5,131 bases of DNA. Origin: Cyanobacteria bacterium UBA9579. Its GTDB lineage: Bacteria; Cyanobacteriota; Vampirovibrionia; Gastranaerophilales; UBA9579. The translations under genes were made by a program, and so were the position numbers. Shown here piece by piece: positions 1 to 5,131 of this stretch. Within the stretch, counting starts at the first letter, position 1. Each line of letters starts with the position of its first letter. The notes beneath the pieces were generated by a model, which saw only the letters and a program-made list of their open reading frames with translations, was not told the DNA's origin and did no database searches. The stretch covers positions 5,124 through 10,254 of the forward strand of contig DNSU01000041.1 in the NCBI GenBank assembly GCA_003499585.1, read 5' to 3'.

Positions 1-28
1 AGCTTTTTATTAAATATAAGATCCTGAA

Positions 29-2581
29 TTATTTATTAACTGTCTCTTTATTAAAGAGCTTGCCAATATCTTTAAAAGAAGTAACTACTTTATTATTTTT
101 CATATCTCTAAAAGGTACGACATTATTCTTGCCATTAGATGCATTATTTGTCCGGCTGGCAGGTTGAGTTGCCCTGATCACTTTTACTATATCAGCAATT
201 AAGTCGGAGCATACTTTTCCTTTTTGTTCATCTATAATCATCTCAAACTTACTAGTTTTAGCCTGTTTTTGATCGTCAGTTAAGCGACTATTATTCATAA
301 TTTCATGATTTTTCTTTAATTGTTCTAAAATAACAGCAGGATCATTTTCAATTTTATCATTGATTTTTACAGCTAATTTGCTGTCTAAAGTAACCCCCGG
401 CAAGTCTACTCGTCCACCTGATGCACCGCCATGGCCACCACCATGGAATAGATTGGCGAGTAATTCTGCCCAAATAGTACCTTCTTGTGATCTAAATGAT
501 AAACGCAAGCCATTTTGATCAGCAATGTTCAGTTTCTCATCTAATCTGCCTGCCTTTTTGTCCTGGCAAATCAGAATGGCAATTCTGTCATCATCATAGC
601 TTCCGACATAATCCTCTTTTGCCTTATCACCCGTGGATTCTGGTTCTTTAGTTTTGCTATCAGAGTCTTTTTTGTTATATCTTGGATTTCCACGTAATGT
701 GCCTATCACTTCTGAATACTTGAAACTATTCTGAACGTCCAGTAAGGTTGTTTCAGGTTTTTTGCCTTCCTGTTTTTCTGCTTCTCGAGCATAATGTAAA
801 ATTTCATACATTTTATCATAATCAACTTCAACTATACCCAAGCTTAAGTCGGAATAGATGTTTTTACCCTCTAATGAGCGTTTTAACATTAAGTCCCTAG
901 CTGAATCACCTAGGTCACGAAGTTTTTCATCAGAAATATCATAGTTAATTTCTTCACGTAACCATTTTTTAGTAATGCCACCTTGAGTCATATCCATAAG
1001 AAACTTGGATTCACCTTCAGGCATAAAGTTAGGTCTATCTTGAACAGGCATAGCGATGTGTTCAGGTAACATATTTGCAGTTCTGGTAAAAGAACCTGTA
1101 TCAGTTGAAGCACCGGTAACTATACTGGCAACAAAAGCTTTAAATCTATCAAATTGTCCCGGTTTGTTAAATATTTCCGAGGCTTTTGCTGTGCCATCAC
1201 TAATTTCTTTTATTGATGGCAAAAGTTTACTGGCAACTATAGAAACCAGTTGAGTTGCAGCAGGTACAGTGTCGGCTATCCATGCCAGTTTATTGTCGTG
1301 AACCTTTTTCATATTTAAGCCTGTCATCGTGGCTTTATCATTCCATTCCATCGGCCTGTGCGGATGGTGATCTATATAAATTACTTTTTTAGCATCTTCA
1401 ATATATTTTTTAAACTGATTAGTAAATCTCTCAGGAGTAGGAACATCCAGCAATATAACCAGGTCGTATTTGGACTTTGGGTCTAGAAAGTCCTCAGGCC
1501 TTTGCATATCTTTTAATTCTTGTTCAAGAAGTTCTATCTGGCTTTTGGTTTGATCATTTTGAGGATCTTCTTTTAATTTAACAATTTCCTGCTCTATATT
1601 TTGTATGCGTTCAGGGTTATAAGGACGTTTAATTTCTCCATCTATTCCGGGTAATTTATGACGAAATAAACCTGGAATTTTATCATCTATGGCTCCATCA
1701 ACTTTTCTTTCAGGATCCATCAGTTTAATAGCATTTTTAAGTCCTAATACTGAGCCTAAAGTGTCACCATCAGGTTTACAATGACCTACTAATAAAATAT
1801 TTTTATTGATGGGATTCTTAATTTCTTTAACGATATTACCAATAGCTTCTTGCATTTTTGCTTCTGATTCAGAACCGTTTATGTTTTTTTCATAATCAAG
1901 AATAAGTTTAAGAATTTCTTCAGGTGAGGTTTTAGGTTGATATAACATAATAGAGTTCATTGATTCAGGGTCATTTAAAACTTTATTAAAGGCCTGTTTA
2001 ACAGAGGCTTCTTCTTTTTTATCATTTCCCTCATACAATAGATTGACTCTCAAACCTATTGTTTCAGCTCCTTTAGACATACCTGCAACAATATTTGAAA
2101 GTTCAAATTTAAAATTTTGGGGACTTTTTTGTATAACCGGTAAAATATTTCTGGCTACTTCATCTGGAACACGTCCTATTTCTCCTAATCCGGGAACTGA
2201 TAAAGTTATTTGCCTTCCTCTACGACCTTTTATGATGGAGAATTCAACATCCTGACCATCTTGCCAATTACTGTCGGCTAAGCGATTTATATTATCATCA
2301 AAAGTTCTTACTTTAGGATCTTTTGATTCCTGATGCGCTGTTACCCCTCTGACTTTCATCTGAAGAGCAGGTTTTTGAGCATCTAAAGGATTTTTTAGCC
2401 CCGTAAAAGAAACAACATTTAATGCTTTGCCTTTCTGGCTAAATGTAATGCTGCTATTTGGCTTACTTAATTCTATTATATCAATGCCTGATTTTCCCAA
2501 AGAGGGCTTTAAATATTTTGACTGGTTAGGTATAAACTGATTTTCTACTCTCTTAGACCCTAACTGAATCGGATTTAGCAT
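29..2581 (-). CDS. Large DHH-DHHA1 family phosphoesterase (NrnA-like) with long N-terminal extension
   Basis: Complete 850-residue protein with no obvious signal peptide or membrane helix, so probably cytosolic. Residues 1-260 match nothing I recognise with confidence. From about residue 261 a DHH domain follows: motif I GHCKPDGDTLGS at 266-277 (H267, D271, D273), motif II around D379 in LVILLDVPTPERF, motif III DHHP at 404-407, and motif IV TGASTDTGSF at 489-498 (D494). These are the family's usual metal (Mn2+) ligands and all are present. The DHHA1 substrate-binding part shows LSFRSQEG at 694-701 and GGGHGGASG at 714-722. Known relatives hydrolyse short oligoribonucleotides, pAp or linear/cyclic dinucleotides; the substrate here cannot be told. 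NrnA proteins are typically a little over 300 residues, so this one is greatly enlarged: N-terminal extension, charged helical insertion at about 312-372, charged linker at about 636-660 and a tail after about 800. The ATG at 2581 is chosen because a G-rich ribosome site precedes it and the frame is closed by a stop at 2627-2629. Phosphoesterase fold: very sure; exact function: open. Confidence 0.93.
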   Translation of the reverse strand: MLNPIQLGSKRVENQFIPNQSKYLKPSLGKSGIDIIELSKPNSSITFSQKGKALNVVSFTGLKNPLDAQKPALQMKVRGVTAHQESKDPKVRTFDDNINRLADSNWQDGQDVEFSIIKGRRGRQITLSVPGLGEIGRVPDEVARNILPVIQKSPQNFKFELSNIVAGMSKGAETIGLRVNLLYEGNDKKEEASVKQAFNKVLNDPESMNSIMLYQPKTSPEEILKLILDYEKNINGSESEAKMQEAIGNIVKEIKNPINKNILLVGHCKPDGDTLGSVLGLKNAIKLMDPERKVDGAIDDKIPGLFRHKLPGIDGEIKRPYNPERIQNIEQEIVKLKEDPQNDQTKSQIELLEQELKDMQRPEDFLDPKSKYDLVILLDVPTPERFTNQFKKYIEDAKKVIYIDHHPHRPMEWNDKATMTGLNMKKVHDNKLAWIADTVPAATQLVSIVASKLLPSIKEISDGTAKASEIFNKPGQFDRFKAFVASIVTGASTDTGSFTRTANMLPEHIAMPVQDRPNFMPEGESKFLMDMTQGGITKKWLREEINYDISDEKLRDLGDSARDLMLKRSLEGKNIYSDLSLGIVEVDYDKMYEILHYAREAEKQEGKKPETTLLDVQNSFKYSEVIGTLRGNPRYNKKDSDSKTKEPESTGDKAKEDYVGSYDDDRIAILICQDKKAGRLDEKLNIADQNGLRLSFRSQEGTIWAELLANLFHGGGHGGASGGRVDLPGVTLDSKLAVKINDKIENDPAVILEQLKKNHEIMNNSRLTDDQKQAKTSKFEMIIDEQKGKVCSDLIADIVKVIRATQPASRTNNASNGKNNVVPFRDMKNNKVVTSFKDIGKLFNKETVNK
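44..58. repeat. Perfect small inverted repeat at the 3' end of the DHH-family gene
   Basis: CTCTTTA and TAAAGAG face each other around one base, inside the codons for the last residues of the large protein (around KLFNKET). A hairpin could form with about five pairs. No T-run follows on the minus strand, so it does not qualify as an intrinsic terminator. It may be a chance result of codon choice. Confidence 0.3.
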
Positions 2582-2596
2582 TTTGACCCCGCTCTC
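2582..2596 (-). promoter_or_regulatory. Probable ribosome binding site of the DHH-family gene
   Basis: Reading the minus strand, GAGAGCGGGGTCAAA stands directly before the ATG at 2581. The GGGG block ends five bases before the start codon, and GAGAG lies ten bases before it; either can pair partly with the 16S rRNA tail. It is the only G-rich stretch in an otherwise A+T-rich leader and supports this start. It is not a perfect AGGAGG. Confidence 0.45.
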
Positions 2597-2638
2597 GATA
2601 AATTCAAATGTAGCCAGACATGAGTTTTAAATTGCCTC

Positions 2639-2667
2639 AAAAAAAAAATTGCTAGAAAAAGCAACTT
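2639..2667 (-). terminator. Intrinsic (Rho-independent) terminator of the efflux operon
   Basis: On the minus strand, 58 bases past the transporter stop codon, AAGTTGC (2667-2661) and GCAATTT (2652-2646) can form a 7-pair stem with one G-U wobble around an 8-base loop TTTTTCTA. The stem runs directly into an unbroken T-run: ten T's at 2648-2639, three of them in the stem. This is the expected form for an intrinsic terminator. The stem has only two G-C pairs plus one G-U wobble, so it is modest in strength. A farther pair of 5-base arms (2690-2694 with 2635-2639) could enclose it but may be chance. Read on the plus strand the hairpin has no following T-run, so it is oriented for the genes to its right. 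Confidence 0.7.
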
Positions 2668-2725
2668 AGTGTTACAAAAATTTGCTAAATGAGGTTTAAG
2701 TATAAAAAAATAATAATTATGTAAA

Positions 2726-4321
2726 TTAGTGAATATTAACCTGTTCATCAGAGTTTTTAACTTTTTGAAAGAAGAAAATTAAAGGAATTAATAATATACA
2801 TATTATTCCAAATAAACGAAAATTAATGACAAATCCCCATAATGTAGCTTGCTTAACAAGAATACCATAAAATAATGCTTGAGCCTGCTGTGCGGCTTCA
2901 ACAGTGCCTACTTTTAACGCTAAAAATTGTTGAGCAGCGTGGAGTTTTTGCTGATATATCGGATCATAAGGAGTTAAATGAGAAACCATATTAGTCTGTT
3001 GAATTTGTGAATATCTGGATATCAGACTTGCAACAATAGAAATTCCTATACTTCCACCTATATTGCGCATTAAATTAAAAATACCGGTTCCATTTGAAAT
3101 ATATTTATTTTCCAAAGAGCTGAAAGTTAAATTTGTCAGAGGAATAAAAATAAGCCCTAATCCTATGCCAGATAAGACATTTGGCCATACAACGTTAGAT
3201 ATACCCATATTTAGATTAACATTACCCAGCATAAAGTTTGAAAGTCCGAGAATTAAAAAGCCTAAAACCACTAAAATACGATTATCAATCCTGTTAATAA
3301 AAATACGTCCCACTATAACTATTGTCAGGAATGAGCCAATTCCTCGCGGACTTATTGTCAGGCCACTAGTTTGTGCATCATAGTGCATTAAAGTTTGTAG
3401 ATATAAAGGTAGCATTGCAAGAGTAGCATAGAGAACAGCTCCAACTACCGTCATTAAAATGACGCCAATGGCAAAATTGCGATCCTTCAAAATGCGTAAG
3501 TTCACCAGCGGCTCTTTTGCCCTTAACTCCCAAATGATAAACGATATAAAGGCAATGGCAGAAATAGCAGTAAACCAGCAAATCCAGGGTGAAGAGAACC
3601 ACTCAGCCTGATGTCCTTTATCCAGTACAATTTGCATAGTTGCAAGCCAGATAGCCATAACCCCAAATCCAATAAAATCAACACTTCTGGATTTAGAATT
3701 TTTGATATAAGGTGGATCTTCAACAAACATATGTGTCATAGCTACAGCCAAAATTCCTATTGGAATATTAATAAGGAAAATCCAATGCCAGGAATAATTA
3801 TCAGTTATCCAGCCTCCAAGAGTAGGACCAATAATTGGAGCTACAACAACTCCCATTCCAAATACTGCCATTGCCAGACCACGCTGTGATCTTGGAAAGC
3901 TTTCCAGTAAAATTGCCTGAGAAATAGGCTGTAATGCTCCACCTCCTAATCCCTGAAAAATACGAGCAAGCACTAGCATGCCAAGGCTTGATGAGATGCC
4001 GCACATAAGAGAAGATAGTGTAAAAATAATGATGCAGATAATAAAGACCTTTTTTCGTCCAAAATAACTGCCAAACCAGGCAGCAGAAGGAAGAATTATC
4101 GCATTGGCAATAAGGTAACTTGTTAACACCCATGTGGCTTCATTTGTAGTAGCTGAAAAGCTGCCTGCCATTTGCGGTAATGCAACATTTGCTACAGAAG
4201 TGTCCAGAACCTCCATAAAAGTAGCAAGCATTACTGAAATTGCAATAATCCAGGGACTTACCCCCGGTTTCCAGTCATGGTCCTGAGCAGTATTATTTAA
4301 ATTTGGCTTATTATCGCTCAT
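2726..4321 (-). CDS. emrB: EmrB-type multidrug efflux transporter, MFS DHA2 family
   Basis: Complete 531-residue inner-membrane protein, a normal length for the 14-helix DHA2 drug:H+ antiporters. A short polar N-terminus (1-20) precedes helix 1, which carries the DHA2 signature LDTSVANVALP at 39-49. Motif A is GSYFGRKK at 84-91 in the loop after helix 2. Motif B is LARIFQGLGGG at 118-128, with R120 expected to act in proton coupling. The antiporter motif C, GMGVVVAPIIGPTLGGW, is at 155-171. WHWIFLINIPIG at 178-189 and the IVLDKGHQAEWF segment near 231-242 are also typical. A polar loop rich in Gln precedes the last helix, which ends with FFFQKVKN. EmrB relatives export hydrophobic weak acids, uncouplers and some antibiotics by proton exchange, working with EmrA and an outer-membrane channel. 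The upstream adaptor gene, 19 bases away on the same strand, fits that pairing. The substrate cannot be predicted. The symbol is given by family and context, not by proven orthology. Confidence 0.93.
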   Translation of the reverse strand: MSDNKPNLNNTAQDHDWKPGVSPWIIAISVMLATFMEVLDTSVANVALPQMAGSFSATTNEATWVLTSYLIANAIILPSAAWFGSYFGRKKVFIICIIIFTLSSLMCGISSSLGMLVLARIFQGLGGGALQPISQAILLESFPRSQRGLAMAVFGMGVVVAPIIGPTLGGWITDNYSWHWIFLINIPIGILAVAMTHMFVEDPPYIKNSKSRSVDFIGFGVMAIWLATMQIVLDKGHQAEWFSSPWICWFTAISAIAFISFIIWELRAKEPLVNLRILKDRNFAIGVILMTVVGAVLYATLAMLPLYLQTLMHYDAQTSGLTISPRGIGSFLTIVIVGRIFINRIDNRILVVLGFLILGLSNFMLGNVNLNMGISNVVWPNVLSGIGLGLIFIPLTNLTFSSLENKYISNGTGIFNLMRNIGGSIGISIVASLISRYSQIQQTNMVSHLTPYDPIYQQKLHAAQQFLALKVGTVEAAQQAQALFYGILVKQATLWGFVINFRLFGIICILLIPLIFFFQKVKNSDEQVNIH

Positions 4322-4340
4322 TTCTTAAATCTAAACAAAT
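4322..4340 (-). promoter_or_regulatory. Short junction between adaptor and transporter genes, weak ribosome site
   Basis: Only 19 bases, ATTTGTTTAGATTTAAGAA on the minus strand, lie between the adaptor stop (TAA, 4343-4341) and the transporter ATG (4321-4319). There is no clear Shine-Dalgarno sequence; the best purine run, AAGAA, touches the start codon. The spacing leaves little room for a promoter, so the two genes are almost certainly co-transcribed. Translation of the transporter may depend on ribosomes finishing the adaptor; that last point is inference. Confidence 0.4.
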
Positions 4341-5131
4341 TTATCTTACTTTGACTTCAGGAACTACGGACATTCCTGGAGCAAGTACATAACGAGAATC
4401 AGGTTTTTCATCAAAAACAATTTTTACAGGAACACGTTGTACAACTTTTACATAACTTCCGACAGCATTCTCAGGTGGCAAAAGACTAAAGCGAGCCCCA
4501 GTGCCATATTGTACACTGTCTACATGCCCTTTGAATAATTTATGCGCATATGCATCAACTTTTATATTAACTGGTTGCCCTGGTTTCATATGAGTAAGTT
4601 GAGTTTCCTTGAAATTAGCTGTAATCCATACCGTATCAGGGACAATAGCCATTAATGCCTGACCGGGTTGGATATAAGCTCCATTTTCAGATGCTTTACG
4701 AGTTACATAACCTGATTCAGGAGCATATATTCTTGTATAAGTAAAATTTAATTCTGTCTGTTTTAATGCAGCCTGCAGTCTTCTAATTTCAGCATCAGAA
4801 ATTTCAAGTTGTGATTGGCTGATAGCTATATTTTCAGGGACAGTATCTGCTTTCTGCAAACGTCCCATAGCCTGATTGACCCCATCATAAGTCGCTTGAA
4901 GTTGAGCTTTAGCGTGATTTAATGTATATTTATTGCTTGCCATAGCTTTTTCAGCTGCTGTTAACTTTGCTTCATATGCCTGTGCATTTGCTATGACAGT
5001 ATCTAATTGTTGCTTTGACACTGCCCCAAGATTGTGTAAATGCTGGAACCTGTTCAAATCCTGTTTTGCAAGTTTGGCATCTGCCTGTGCTGATATAACC
5101 TTTGCTTGAGCTTCTTCCAACTTGCTCTGTG
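4341..5131 (-). CDS. emrA: EmrA/HlyD-family periplasmic adaptor of the efflux pump (5' end outside window)
   Basis: The reading frame is open through the right edge, so the start is missing; the first visible codons read Q-S-K-L-E-E. About 262 residues are present. Numbering from the Leu at 5118-5120: residues 1-120 are Ala/Gln/Lys-rich heptad-like helices, the coiled-coil hairpin that reaches toward the outer-membrane channel, with NLGAVSKQQLD at the turn. Residues about 124-161 are the second half of the lipoyl-like domain (YTRIYAPESGYVTRKASENG, then PGQALMAIV). From about 163 comes the beta-barrel domain: VWITANFKETQL, PGQPVNIKVDAY, GTGARFSLLPPENA, VQRVPVKIVF, ending LAPGMSVVPEVKVR. These are hallmarks of EmrA-type adaptors that serve DHA2 pumps. 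The N-terminal membrane anchor and the first lipoyl half lie outside the window. It should bridge the EmrB-type pump downstream to a TolC-like channel. No TolC gene or regulator is visible here; they may lie upstream beyond the edge. Confidence 0.92.
   Translation of the reverse strand, partial: QSKLEEAQAKVISAQADAKLAKQDLNRFQHLHNLGAVSKQQLDTVIANAQAYEAKLTAAEKAMASNKYTLNHAKAQLQATYDGVNQAMGRLQKADTVPENIAISQSQLEISDAEIRRLQAALKQTELNFTYTRIYAPESGYVTRKASENGAYIQPGQALMAIVPDTVWITANFKETQLTHMKPGQPVNIKVDAYAHKLFKGHVDSVQYGTGARFSLLPPENAVGSYVKVVQRVPVKIVFDEKPDSRYVLAPGMSVVPEVKVR

Noticed and set aside
44..58. Hairpin CTCTTTA/TAAAGAG as the terminator of the DHH gene
   Set aside because: It is inside the coding sequence before the stop and has no T-run after it on the minus strand.
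416..446. CCATGG-containing repeats near 430-446
   Set aside because: They arise from codons for the Gly/His-rich GGGHGG motif of the DHHA1 domain and need no separate explanation.
1056..1253. Plus-strand open frame of 65 codons inside the DHH gene
   Set aside because: It lies wholly antisense to the conserved motif IV region of the large protein, has no recognisable domain, and is best read as a shadow of that gene.
2043..2255. Plus-strand open frame of 70 codons opposite the N-terminal region
   Set aside because: It lies opposite a continuous long coding frame, shows no ribosome site I can defend and no family resemblance.
2607..2640. TTGAGG...TACATT as a sigma-70 promoter for the DHH gene
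   Set aside because: Each hexamer matches only four of six consensus bases and the spacer is 22 bases, too long.
3063..3383. Plus-strand open frame of 106 codons opposite the transporter gene
   Set aside because: Antisense shadow of well-conserved EmrB sequence; its composition mirrors the hydrophobic helices on the other strand.
3378..4133. Several out-of-frame minus-strand frames (3378-3602, 3523-3726, 3801-4133) and a plus-strand one (3611-3889)
   Set aside because: All overlap the intact transporter frame, which carries all expected motifs; the translations are Cys/Trp/Ser-rich and unlike real proteins. They do not indicate a frameshift, because the main frame is uninterrupted.
5118..5120. 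TTG codon as the start of the adaptor gene
   Set aside because: The frame continues open to the window edge and the lipoyl N-half and membrane anchor of the family are missing, so the true start lies outside; this TTG is an internal Leu.

Overview
This is an A+T-rich bacterial window with three genes, all on the minus strand; read in the direction of transcription they run from the right edge to the left. No RNA gene, insertion sequence, CRISPR array, origin or attachment site was seen.

Right part (2726-5131): a two-gene multidrug-efflux operon. The first gene, cut by the right edge, encodes a periplasmic adaptor of the HlyD/EmrA type. Nineteen bases after its stop begins a complete 531-residue EmrB-type transporter of the DHA2 (14-helix) major facilitator family. 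Together they should form an inner-membrane pump plus adaptor that pushes hydrophobic compounds through an outer-membrane channel (TolC type) that is not in the window. A hairpin with a U-tract after the transporter (2639-2667) looks like the intrinsic terminator of this operon.

Left part (29-2581): one large gene for an 850-residue, apparently cytosolic protein. Its central and C-terminal parts carry every signature of a DHH-DHHA1 phosphoesterase (NrnA / oligoribonuclease / pAp phosphatase / cyclic-dinucleotide phosphodiesterase superfamily). It is more than twice the usual length of NrnA because of a roughly 260-residue N-terminal region of unknown function, a charged helical insertion in the DHH domain, a charged linker in the second half and a C-terminal tail. 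It is the most unusual object in the window. The terminator upstream suggests it is transcribed separately from the efflux operon.

Organism: an adaptor-dependent EmrAB pump points to a two-membrane (diderm) bacterium. The A+T-rich composition and the short SFTG-type motif near the N-terminus of the large protein remind me of uncultured gut or environmental Vampirovibrionia/Melainabacteria (the non-photosynthetic sister group of Cyanobacteria). This is an impression from recalled sequences, not a demonstration. I do not see a clearly new multi-gene system here; the enlarged DHH protein is the candidate worth following.
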